A DNA stretch of 5,445 nucleotides, from positions 1 through 5,445 of the forward strand of contig CAADSM010000018.1 in NCBI GenBank assembly GCA_900751785.1. The letters run 5' to 3'. A program made the position numbers and the translations under genes. This stretch comes from Lachnospiraceae bacterium. GTDB taxonomy: Bacteria; Bacillota; Clostridia; Lachnospirales; Lachnospiraceae. Below, in pieces: positions 1 through 5,104 of this stretch (positions are counted from its first letter, which is position 1; each line of letters starts with the position of its first letter). The notes beneath the pieces are model-generated. The model was given only the letters and a program-made list of their open reading frames with translations, was not told the DNA's origin and did no database searches.

Positions 1-74
1 GGACGGCGGAGGCAGAAGAGAGCGGAGACCGGATAGAAGTGGGGGGGGTCAGGATTGGAGAAGAACAGGATTAA
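1..74 (+). CDS. spoIIIAF: Stage III sporulation protein AF, C-terminal tail (partial)
   Basis: This is the last 23 codons of a gene that begins before the window, read in the frame starting at base 3 and ending with TAA at 72-74. The tail reads as an acidic stretch followed by IEVGGVRIGEEQD. SpoIIIAF is a small membrane protein of the SpoIIIA complex, built in the mother-cell membrane around the forespore. The call rests mainly on position: spoIIIAF directly precedes spoIIIAG in the conserved spoIIIAA-AH operon, and the two reading frames overlap here by 20 bp, which suggests translational coupling. The fragment is too short to identify by sequence alone. The alternative frame ending in TAG at 34-36 gives a basic, low-complexity peptide and is less likely. 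Confidence 0.6.
   Translation, partial: TAEAEESGDRIEVGGVRIGEEQD
41..48 (+). promoter_or_regulatory. Poly-G Shine-Dalgarno of spoIIIAG
   Basis: Eight consecutive G residues end 6 nt before the TTG at 55. They are the only plausible ribosome-binding sequence for spoIIIAG, whose frame is closed upstream by TAG at 34-36, so TTG 55 is the only start in reach. The tract also encodes Gly-Gly in the spoIIIAF frame, so initiation of spoIIIAG happens inside the upstream gene. Confidence 0.55.
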
Positions 75-654
75 AGGATGGCTGGACGGCCTGCGCACCG
101 GAGAGCGGCTGCCGAAGAAGAATCAGCTCGTCATCCTTCTGCTCGCCGGGGTGCTTCTGTTTGTCATTGCCATTCCTGTCCCGGATGCAGGGGAAGGAGG
201 TGATGGAGAGACGGAACCGGCCGCGGCGCAGGGGACAGAGTCTGATCCGGCGTCCTATGAAGCTTATCTGGAAGAAAAAACAGCGCAGACGCTTCAGTAT
301 GTGGAGGGCGTCGGGAGGGTGAACGTCATGATCACGCTGAAGTCGTCGGGACAGAAGATCGTGGAGAAGGATCAGCAGAGCTCGTCCCAGACGACAGAAG
401 AGGAGGACAGCGAGGGCGGAACGAGGACCTCGCAGGACAGTTCTTCCGACAAGACCAGCATATATGAGCAGGATGCAGACGGTTCACAGACGCCGTACGT
501 GAGCAAGGAGCTCACACCGGAGATCGAGGGGGTGATCGTCATAGCCGACGGCGGAGACGATGCAGTCGTCGTACAGAATATTACAGAAGCGGTTCAGGCA
601 TTATTCGGTGTAGAAGCGCATAAGATTAAAATAATGAAACGGGCTGATACATAA
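55..654 (+). CDS. spoIIIAG: Stage III sporulation protein AG
   Basis: SpoIIIAG forms a ring in the mother-cell-derived membrane around the forespore. It is part of the SpoIIIA-SpoIIQ channel, a structure related to type III secretion and flagellar rings, that keeps the forespore active during engulfment. The 199-residue product has a basic N-terminus, one membrane segment at about residues 24-42, and an acidic linker (44-66). A ring-building motif domain begins near residue 68 with the signature GVGRVNVMITL (85-95). A Ser/Thr/Gln/Asp-rich low-complexity insert covers about 107-147, and the domain resumes with PEIEGVIVIADGG (155-167) and an alpha/beta end to residue 196. The split domain with an inserted loop is typical of this family. 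The length is slightly below the roughly 229 residues of the B. subtilis protein. The start is TTG 55, forced by an upstream stop; it overlaps spoIIIAF and precedes spoIIIAH by 16 bp. Expression is expected from a sigma-E promoter upstream of spoIIIAA, outside the window. Confidence 0.93.
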   Translation: MEKNRIKGWLDGLRTGERLPKKNQLVILLLAGVLLFVIAIPVPDAGEGGDGETEPAAAQGTESDPASYEAYLEEKTAQTLQYVEGVGRVNVMITLKSSGQKIVEKDQQSSSQTTEEEDSEGGTRTSQDSSSDKTSIYEQDADGSQTPYVSKELTPEIEGVIVIADGGDDAVVVQNITEAVQALFGVEAHKIKIMKRADT

Positions 655-670
655 AAAGGAGGATTATCAA

Positions 671-1282
671 GTGAAACGTTTGTTCAAGAAAAACCAGATC
701 ATCATTGCGACTCTCGCTGTCATGATCGCGGTGGCCGGGTATCTGAACTATTCAGGGAAACTGTTCGGGGACTCTTCGGGGAGTACGGAAGAGGCGAATG
801 CAGATCTTGCAAACCAGGAGCTTCTTGATATATCCGAGGAGGACATCGAGACTTCCACCGAGGATATCGCAAGCAATGATTCCGAGACGGAGGGAACGCC
901 GGGCGAGGCAGTGCTCACCAGCGGCACCGCGGAGACTACTGTGGCGCAGGCAAAGGTTTCCAGAGAGCAGGTGCGCGCGCAGAATAAGGAGACGCTCCAG
1001 GCGATCATTGACAATACGAACCTGAGCGATGCGGAAAAACAGGACGCGGTCGCGCAGATGGTCCGGATAACAGAGATTTCCGAACAGGAGGTCGCGATCG
1101 AGACGCTGATGTCAGCGAAAGGATTTTCTGAGGCAGTGGTAAGCCTGACAGAGGATTCTGCAGATGTGGTGGTGAAGGCAGATGAGCTGACTGACGCGAA
1201 CCGTGCCCAGATCGAGGATATCGTGACGAGAAAGACGGAAATCGCGCCGGAAAATATCGTGATCACGCCGATCCACGAGTGA
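671..1282 (+). CDS. spoIIIAH: Stage III sporulation protein AH (SpoIIQ-binding)
   Basis: SpoIIIAH is the mother-cell partner that binds forespore SpoIIQ across the intermembrane space, forming the channel and ratchet for engulfment. The 203-residue product has a short basic N-terminus, a membrane segment at about residues 8-26, and an acidic Ser/Thr/Glu-rich linker (about 34-92). The C-terminal YscJ/FliF-like domain covers about 97-203, with NKETLQAIIDN (105-115), the helix around AVAQMVRITE (126-135), SAKGFSEAVVSL (148-159) and the final strand ENIVITPI (194-201). The GTG start at 671 is supported by AAGGAGG at 656-662, 8 nt upstream. It lies 16 bp after spoIIIAG and is the last gene of the operon, as in other spore formers; a large hairpin begins right after its TGA. 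The linker sequence is poorly conserved in the family, so the call rests on the C-terminal domain and position. Confidence 0.93.
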   Translation: MKRLFKKNQIIIATLAVMIAVAGYLNYSGKLFGDSSGSTEEANADLANQELLDISEEDIETSTEDIASNDSETEGTPGEAVLTSGTAETTVAQAKVSREQVRAQNKETLQAIIDNTNLSDAEKQDAVAQMVRITEISEQEVAIETLMSAKGFSEAVVSLTEDSADVVVKADELTDANRAQIEDIVTRKTEIAPENIVITPIHE

Positions 1283-1386
1283 GACGAAAAAACTGTATAC
1301 AAGAAGCCGCGGGAGGATCACATGCATGCAGGACTGACGACGGGCAGGACTGAAGTGAGCCTTCCGCGGCTTTTGTGCTTTTCGTC
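1283..1386 (+). terminator. Long imperfect hairpin after spoIIIAH, probable terminator
   Basis: The core stem is 13 bp: AAGCCGCGGGAGG (1304-1316) pairs with CCTTCCGCGGCTT (1360-1372), with one G-U pair. Inside it, TCAC (1318-1321) pairs with GTGA (1355-1358). Outside it, ACAA (1299-1302) pairs with TTGT (1373-1376), and GACGAAAA (1283-1290) pairs perfectly with TTTTCGTC (1379-1386). T-rich sequence (TTTTGTGCTTTT) follows the core stem, and an A-rich stretch precedes it, so a terminator is the simplest reading, perhaps usable in both directions. The terminal loop of about 33 nt is unusually long for an intrinsic terminator. It would separate spoIIIA transcription from cysK. Confidence 0.6.
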
Positions 1387-1411
1387 ATGTCAGGAACAGT
1401 TCGGCTTGTAA
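1322..1411 (+). CDS. Possible 29-residue small ORF, function unknown
   Basis: An ATG at 1322 sits 5 nt after a good Shine-Dalgarno, GGAGG (1312-1316), and opens 29 codons to TAA at 1409-1411. The peptide begins MHAGLTTGRTEV, has a hydrophobic middle (LLCF, residues 17-20) and two cysteines at positions 19 and 23. I do not recognise it. Its ribosome-binding site is buried in the core stem of the surrounding hairpin and its coding sequence crosses the whole right arm, so translation and hairpin folding would exclude each other. It lies upstream of the cysK promoter, so it could be transcribed only by read-through from spoIIIAH or from a weak promoter upstream. A chance ORF is quite possible, since G-rich purine runs are frequent here. 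Confidence 0.2.
   Translation: MHAGLTTGRTEVSLPRLLCFSSCQEQFGL
1328..1353 (+). repeat. Pair of 10-bp direct repeats in the hairpin loop
   Basis: GCAGGACTGA occurs at 1328-1337 and again at 1344-1353, separated by 6 bp. Both copies lie in the terminal loop of the hairpin that follows spoIIIAH. No further copy was noticed nearby. The meaning is unknown; it may be a local duplication. Confidence 0.75.
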
Positions 1412-1470
1412 ATCCATGGACAATCACGTAAAATATAAGGAATGAAAAGATGCAAAGTCAAAGAAATCAG

Positions 1471-1499
1471 TTGAGTTCTTCCGACGGGCGTAATATAAT
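1471..1499 (+). promoter_or_regulatory. Sigma-A promoter of cysK-prfC
   Basis: A -35 box TTGAGT (1471-1476, four of six matching TTGACA) and a perfect -10 box TATAAT (1494-1499) are separated by the ideal 17 bp. Transcription would start near 1505-1507, giving a leader of about 36 nt before the cysK ATG. The leader has no room for a riboswitch. A weaker alternative, TTGTAA (1406-1411) with 17 bp to TAAAAT (1429-1434), lies upstream. Confidence 0.75.
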
Positions 1500-1541
1500 A
1501 GTACAGTTAGCTGCGGCGAAAGCAATAAGCAGCAGAAAGGT

Positions 1542-2483
1542 ATGGAAACAGCAGTGATCTATAATAATATATTAGAAGCAATGGGAAATACGCCTCTGAT
1601 CCGCCTGAACCGCATGGTGGAAAAGGACAGCGCGCAGATCCTGGTCAAGTTCGAGGGTCTGAACGTGGGCGGCTCCATCAAGACGAGGACCGCGTACAAT
1701 ATGATCCGTGAAGCGGAAGAACAGGGGCTGATCAACGAGGATACGATCATCGTGGAGCCCACCAGCGGCAACCAGGGGATCGGTCTGGCTCTGGTAGGGG
1801 CCGTGCGCGGTTATCAGACGAAGATCATCATGCCTGATTCGGTCAGCGAAGAGCGCAGAAAGCTGGTGAAGCACTACGGTGCCGAGGTGATCCTGATCCA
1901 CGACGCAGGTAATATCGGCGCGTGTATTGAGGAATGTCTGAATACGGCGCTCCGCATGGCGGCGGAGGACCCGAGGGTTTTCGTGCCCCAGCAGTTCGAG
2001 AATCCGGCGAATCCCGCTGTGCACAGGGATCAGACGGCGGTCGAGATCCTGGAACAGGCCGGCTGCCCCATTGATGGATTTTGTTCGGGCATCGGCACTG
2101 GCGGAACGATCACCGGGATCGGCGAGGTGCTCAGGGAGAACAATCCGGATATGGAGATCTGGGCGGTGGAGCCGGAGCATGCGGCGATCCTCTCCGGCGG
2201 TTCGATCGGCACGCATCTGCAGATGGGGATCGGGGACGGTGTGATTCCGGCTATCCTGAATATGGATATCTATGATGAGATCTGCATCGTGACGGACGAG
2301 GAAGCGATCCGGACATCCCAGGAGCTGGCGTCGAAGGAAGGCATCATGTGCGGCATCTCATCCGGGACCAATGTGGCGGCGGCTCTGAAGCTGGCGCGGA
2401 AGCTCGGGAAGGGAAAGACTGTGGTCACGGTGCTTCCCGACACTGCGGAGAGATATTTTTCCACGCCGCTTTTTGACGAGTAA
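1542..2483 (+). CDS. cysK: Cysteine synthase (O-acetylserine sulfhydrylase family), variant motifs
   Basis: A fold-type II PLP enzyme expected to join O-acetylserine (or a similar activated serine) with sulfide to make L-cysteine in the cytoplasm. The 313-residue length matches CysK. Visible landmarks: GNTPLIRLN (15-23); the PLP lysine K47 in GGSIKTR; the substrate loop TSGNQG (74-79); QQFENPANPAVHR (150-162); the phosphate-binding GTGGTITG (185-192); GISSGT (271-276), whose second Ser should contact the PLP ring nitrogen; and LPDTAERYFST (298-308). Two positions differ from textbook CysK: the residue after the PLP lysine is Thr rather than Asp, and the loop is TSGNQG rather than TSGNTG. Other beta-substitution activities therefore remain possible. 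The start is uncertain: AAGG ends only 1 nt before ATG 1542, while GTG 1554 (Val5) gives an N-terminus more like other CysK proteins. It has its own promoter and is followed 25 bp later by prfC. No cysE is in the window. Confidence 0.88.
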   Translation: METAVIYNNILEAMGNTPLIRLNRMVEKDSAQILVKFEGLNVGGSIKTRTAYNMIREAEEQGLINEDTIIVEPTSGNQGIGLALVGAVRGYQTKIIMPDSVSEERRKLVKHYGAEVILIHDAGNIGACIEECLNTALRMAAEDPRVFVPQQFENPANPAVHRDQTAVEILEQAGCPIDGFCSGIGTGGTITGIGEVLRENNPDMEIWAVEPEHAAILSGGSIGTHLQMGIGDGVIPAILNMDIYDEICIVTDEEAIRTSQELASKEGIMCGISSGTNVAAALKLARKLGKGKTVVTVLPDTAERYFSTPLFDE

Positions 2484-2494
2484 AATAAATGATC

Positions 2495-2499
2495 AGGAG
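2495..2499 (+). promoter_or_regulatory. Ribosome binding site deciding the prfC start
   Basis: AGGAG at 2495-2499 lies 9 nt before ATG 2509. The frame is open further upstream to a TTG at 2473 inside the cysK end, but that codon has no ribosome-binding sequence and would add 12 residues not expected in RF3. ATG 2509 is therefore the start. Confidence 0.8.
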
Positions 2500-2508
2500 A
2501 AAGAGATT

Positions 2509-4101
2509 ATGTCGGATATTACGAATGAGATAAAGAAGAGAAGGACCTTTGCCATCATTTCCCACCCCGATGCGGGAAAGACGACCCTGACAGAGAAGTT
2601 CCTCCTCTACGGGGGAGCCATCAACCAGGCGGGCTCGGTCAAGGGAAAGGCAACGGCGAAGCATGCAGTCTCAGACTGGATGGAGATCGAGAAGGAGAGA
2701 GGTATCTCGGTCACTTCCTCTGTGCTGCAGTTTAACTATGAAGGATACTGCATCAATATCCTGGATACGCCGGGACATCAGGATTTCTCAGAGGACACCT
2801 ACAGGACTCTGATGGCGGCGGATTCGGCAGTCATGGTCATCGACGCATCCAAGGGCGTCGAGGCACAGACGCGGAAGCTCTTTAAGGTCTGTGCCATGCG
2901 CCACATCCCGATCTTTACGTTCATCAATAAGATGGACCGGGATGCGAAGGATACCTTTGACCTGCTGGACGACATTGAGAAAGAGCTCGGCATCCCGACC
3001 TGCGCGGTGAACTGGCCGATCGGATCAGGAAAAGGATTTAAGGGAGTTTACGACAGAGCGAAAAAAGAGGTGGAGCTCTTCTCGGACACGAAGAAGGGAA
3101 CCACGGTCGGAGAGGTGAAGAAGGTCGCCATCAACAATCCGGAGATCGACTGGCTCATCGGCACAGAGGCGAAGATCAATCTGGAGGAGGAGATCGAGCT
3201 GATCGACGGCGCCTCAGCAGAGTTCGATCAGGACCTGGTAGACAAGGGAGAGCTTTCACCGGTATTCTTCGGTTCTGCCCTCACCAACTTCGGAGTCCAG
3301 ACCTTTCTGGAGCATTTCCTTCAGATGACCACGTCGCCGCTTCCGAGGATGTCAGACCAGGGGCCGATCGATCCGATGACGGAGAAAGACTTCTCCGCAT
3401 TTGTGTTCAAGATCCAGGCGAATATGAACAAGGCGCACAGAGACAGGATCGCTTTCATGAGGATCTGTTCCGGCGAGTTCGAGGCAGGCATGTCGGTGTG
3501 GCATGTGCAGGGACAGAAGGAGGTCCGCCTCTCACAGCCCCAGCAGATGATGGCCAGCGAGAGGAAGATGATCGAGAAGGCTTACGGCGGAGATATCATC
3601 GGAGTCTTCGACCCGGGAATCTTCTCTATCGGAGATACGCTGACCACGTCGAAGGAAAAGTTTGCCTATGAAGGGATCCCGACGTTTGCCCCCGAGCATT
3701 TCGCGCGTGTCCGTCAGGTGGATACGATGAAGAGAAAGCAGTTCGTCAAGGGCATCAACCAGATCGCCCAGGAAGGCGCGATCCAGATCTTCCAGGAGTA
3801 TAATACAGGAATGGAGGAGATCATCGTCGGCGTTGTCGGCGTCCTCCAGTTCGACGTGCTGAAGTACCGCCTGAAAAACGAATACAATGTGGAGATCCTT
3901 CTCGAGAACCTGCCTTATGAGCATATCCGCTGGATCGAAAACGCAGACGTGGATATGGATCACCTGAGCGGAACCTCGGATATGAAGAAGATCAAGGACC
4001 TGAAAGACCGTCCGCTCCTTTTGTTTGCGCATGAGTGGAGCATCCGCATGACGCAGGAGAGGAATGAGGGGCTGATACTCTCAGAATTTGGCCGCTCCTG
4101 A
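2509..4101 (+). CDS. prfC: Peptide chain release factor 3
   Basis: RF3 is the translational GTPase that removes RF1 and RF2 from the ribosome after peptide release. From ATG 2509 the product is 530 residues, almost exactly the 529 of E. coli RF3. The GTPase domain is intact: G1 SHPDAGKTTLTEK (18-30), G2 around RGISVTSS (64-71), G3 DTPGHQDFSEDTYR (86-99), G4 NKMDRD (140-145) and G5 GSA (255-257). The beta-barrel domain II follows (about 290-385), then the RF3-specific C-terminal domain with FARVRQVDTMKRKQF (398-412) and VGVLQFDVLKYRL (443-455). The EDTYRTL after G3 and this C-terminus separate RF3 from EF-G and TetM-type proteins. It is probably co-transcribed with cysK. Its stop codon lies inside a terminator-like hairpin. 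RF3 is patchily distributed (B. subtilis lacks it), so its place between spoIIIAH and asp23 is a lineage-specific arrangement. Confidence 0.97.
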   Translation: MSDITNEIKKRRTFAIISHPDAGKTTLTEKFLLYGGAINQAGSVKGKATAKHAVSDWMEIEKERGISVTSSVLQFNYEGYCINILDTPGHQDFSEDTYRTLMAADSAVMVIDASKGVEAQTRKLFKVCAMRHIPIFTFINKMDRDAKDTFDLLDDIEKELGIPTCAVNWPIGSGKGFKGVYDRAKKEVELFSDTKKGTTVGEVKKVAINNPEIDWLIGTEAKINLEEEIELIDGASAEFDQDLVDKGELSPVFFGSALTNFGVQTFLEHFLQMTTSPLPRMSDQGPIDPMTEKDFSAFVFKIQANMNKAHRDRIAFMRICSGEFEAGMSVWHVQGQKEVRLSQPQQMMASERKMIEKAYGGDIIGVFDPGIFSIGDTLTTSKEKFAYEGIPTFAPEHFARVRQVDTMKRKQFVKGINQIAQEGAIQIFQEYNTGMEEIIVGVVGVLQFDVLKYRLKNEYNVEILLENLPYEHIRWIENADVDMDHLSGTSDMKKIKDLKDRPLLLFAHEWSIRMTQERNEGLILSEFGRS

Positions 4102-4120
4102 GCAGGTCCGGCACTTTTTC
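4091..4120 (+). terminator. Intrinsic terminator at the end of prfC
   Basis: GCCG (4091-4094) pairs with CGGC (4109-4112), then after a 2x2 internal mismatch CCT (4097-4099) pairs with AGG (4104-4106) around a GAGC loop, and TTTTT follows at 4115-4119. The stem is short and interrupted and contains the prfC stop codon, so efficiency may be modest. The position between prfC and the next promoter supports the call. Confidence 0.5.
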
Positions 4121-4122
4121 CT

Positions 4123-4150
4123 TTGCAATCAGAGTGATATTTGCTATAAT
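4123..4150 (+). promoter_or_regulatory. Extended -10 sigma-A promoter of the asp23-family gene
   Basis: A perfect TATAAT (4145-4150) is preceded by TGC (4142-4144), forming an extended -10 element. A -35-like TTGCAA (4123-4128, four of six) is 16 bp upstream. Transcription should start near 4156-4158, giving a leader of about 30 nt. The promoter begins right after the U-tract of the prfC terminator. Confidence 0.75.
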
Positions 4151-4172
4151 GGAGAAAGATATTAGACAAAAC

Positions 4173-4178
4173 AGGAGG
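4173..4178 (+). promoter_or_regulatory. Ribosome binding site deciding the asp23-family start
   Basis: A perfect AGGAGG ends 8 nt before ATG 4187. An in-frame TTG at 4181 is only 2 nt from the same site, too close for initiation, so ATG 4187 is the start. Confidence 0.85.
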
Positions 4179-4186
4179 TTTTGAAT

Positions 4187-4570
4187 ATGGCTAAGGACGA
4201 AAGAAATACGTATACTATACAGAATGACGCCAGCCTCGGCGAGGTGAAGATCGCGGATGAGGTAGTTGCGATCATTGCGGCGCTGGCTGCGACGGAAGTA
4301 GACGGCGTGGCTTCCATGGCGGGAAACATCACGAACGAGCTGATCAGCAGGCTGGGCATGAAGAACCTTTCCAAGGGGGTGAAGGTAGACGTGCTCGAGG
4401 GAGTCGTCACTGTGTCCCTTGCGCTGAATCTGAAATATAACTACAGTATTATGGACGTTTCCGCGAAAGTACAGGAAAGAGTCAAAAACGCAGTGGAGAA
4501 CATGACAGGGCTCGAGGTGGCTGACGTCAATATCAGAGTCGCCGGAGTCGAGATGGAGAAACAGGAGTGA
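4187..4570 (+). CDS. Asp23/Gls24 family envelope stress response protein, YqhY-like
   Basis: A 127-residue soluble protein of the Asp23/Gls24 family (DUF322). Family features are GEVKIADEVVAIIAALAA (18-35), the central VDGVASMAG (38-46), VKVDVLEGVVTVSLALNL (65-82) and the C-terminal NMTGLEVADVNIRVAGV (105-121). There is no signal peptide or membrane segment. Asp23 of Staphylococcus is envelope-associated and linked to alkaline stress. B. subtilis YqhY, encoded just upstream of nusB as here, has been linked to control of acetyl-CoA carboxylase. The nusB neighbourhood makes this the YqhY-type member, but accB and accC, which sit directly upstream in Bacillus, are absent from this window, so the function cannot be transferred with confidence. 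It has its own promoter and is followed by a terminator-like hairpin, so it may be largely monocistronic with partial read-through into nusB. Confidence 0.92.
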   Translation: MAKDERNTYTIQNDASLGEVKIADEVVAIIAALAATEVDGVASMAGNITNELISRLGMKNLSKGVKVDVLEGVVTVSLALNLKYNYSIMDVSAKVQERVKNAVENMTGLEVADVNIRVAGVEMEKQE

Positions 4571-4579
4571 TCCTTTCCT

Positions 4580-4597
4580 CCGCACTGCTGCAGGCGG
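4580..4597 (+). other. Small bulged hairpin in the asp23-nusB gap
   Basis: CCGC (4580-4583) pairs with GCGG (4594-4597) and, after a bulged A, CTG (4585-4587) pairs with CAG (4591-4593) around a 3-nt loop. No U-tract follows, so it is not a terminator by itself. It could be a 3' stabilising structure of the asp23 message or chance. Confidence 0.35.
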
Positions 4598-4616
4598 CCA
4601 GGGAATGTTGTATGAC

Positions 4617-4645
4617 AGGGGATGTCGCAAGACATCCTTTTATTA
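4617..4645 (+). terminator. GCAA-tetraloop hairpin with T-rich tail between asp23 and nusB
   Basis: GGATGTC (4620-4626) pairs perfectly with GACATCC (4631-4637) around a GCAA loop of the GNRA type, and TTTTATTAG follows. Two G-U pairs and one A-T pair could extend the base. This fits a compact intrinsic terminator of the asp23 transcript. No convincing promoter was seen between it and nusB, so it may act as an attenuator rather than a complete stop. Confidence 0.7.
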
Positions 4646-4680
4646 GTAAAAAGCAGCTTTAAGAACAACAGCAGGAAGAA

Positions 4681-4685
4681 AGGAG
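4681..4685 (+). promoter_or_regulatory. Ribosome binding site deciding the nusB start
   Basis: AGGAG at 4681-4685 lies 5 nt before ATG 4691. The reading frame is open back to an ATG at 4622, but that codon is inside the terminator hairpin, and the extra 23 residues match nothing expected at the NusB N-terminus. Confidence 0.8.
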
Positions 4686-4690
4686 CCGAT

Positions 4691-5104
4691 ATGGTTAGAA
4701 AGGAACTGCGGGAGCATATTTTTAAAATGCTGTTCCAGATAGAGTTTAATGAGGCGGGTGAGATGCCGGAGCATCTGAAGTATTATTTTGAGACGCTGGA
4801 GGATGCGGCGGAAGAGGATAAACAGTATATCCAGAACAAGTATGAGGCGGTCGTCTCCCGTGTGCCCGAGATCGACGGGATCCTCAATGAGAATGCGAAG
4901 GGATGGAAGACCTCCAGGATGAACAAGGTCGATCTGACGATCTTACGGCTTGCCGTGTATGAGCTGAAATGGGACGATGAGATCCCTGTCGGAGTTGCGA
5001 TCAACGAGGCGGTGGAGCTGGCGAAGCGGTTCGGCGGCGATGAGAGCCCGTCGTTTGTGAACGGAGTGCTGGGCAAGGTCGCAGAACAGGAGCAGAAGGC
5101 ATGA
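4691..5104 (+). CDS. nusB: Transcription antitermination factor NusB
   Basis: NusB binds boxA RNA together with NusE (ribosomal protein S10) and supports antitermination, chiefly of rRNA operons. From ATG 4691 the product is 137 residues, close to the 131 of B. subtilis NusB. It is all-helical in pattern, beginning with RKELREHIFKMLFQIEF (3-19), the usual NusB first helix. A variable acidic middle follows (about 21-65), then the diagnostic C-terminal half GWKTSRMNKVDLTILRLAVYEL, residues 71-92 (WKTSRMNKVDLTILRLAVYE is its core), then IPVGVAINEAVELAKRFG (98-115) and SFVNGVLGKVA (121-131). Its stop overlaps the xseA start as ATGA, indicating translational coupling. The 120-bp gap after asp23 holds a terminator-like hairpin and no clear promoter, so nusB and xseA may depend on read-through. 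Confidence 0.97.
   Translation: MVRKELREHIFKMLFQIEFNEAGEMPEHLKYYFETLEDAAEEDKQYIQNKYEAVVSRVPEIDGILNENAKGWKTSRMNKVDLTILRLAVYELKWDDEIPVGVAINEAVELAKRFGGDESPSFVNGVLGKVAEQEQKA

Noticed and set aside
748..1302. Long minus-strand frame opposite spoIIIAH
   Set aside because: Ser/Ala/Val-rich translation typical of an antisense shadow, with no recognisable motif; the + strand gene is secure.
1283..1541. T-box or cysteine-responsive riboswitch ahead of cysK
   Set aside because: The mapped promoter leaves a leader of only about 36 nt, and no T-box core sequence or SAM-type motif was seen in the upstream region.
1450..1557. 35-codon frame (ATG 1450) with AAGGA 8 nt upstream, overlapping the cysK start
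   Set aside because: It contains the cysK -35 and -10 boxes, so the main transcript would start within it; the product is low-complexity and unrecognised. It is mentioned only for the GTGA overlap at the possible cysK start.
1572..2216. 214-codon minus-strand frame opposite cysK
   Set aside because: Arg/His/Asp-rich composition mirrors the GC-rich codons of cysK, with no family resemblance; it is a shadow.
2473..2508. In-frame upstream TTG start for prfC overlapping the cysK end
   Set aside because: It has no ribosome-binding sequence, adds residues foreign to RF3, and ATG 2509 has AGGAG at 9 nt and gives the usual family length.
3992..4630. 212-codon minus-strand frame spanning the prfC end and the asp23-family gene
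   Set aside because: It crosses two convincing + strand features and both regulatory regions, and its translation resembles no known protein.
4622..4690. In-frame upstream ATG start for nusB
   Set aside because: It lies inside the terminator hairpin and extends NusB by 23 unrelated residues; ATG 4691 has its own AGGAG and the family N-terminus.
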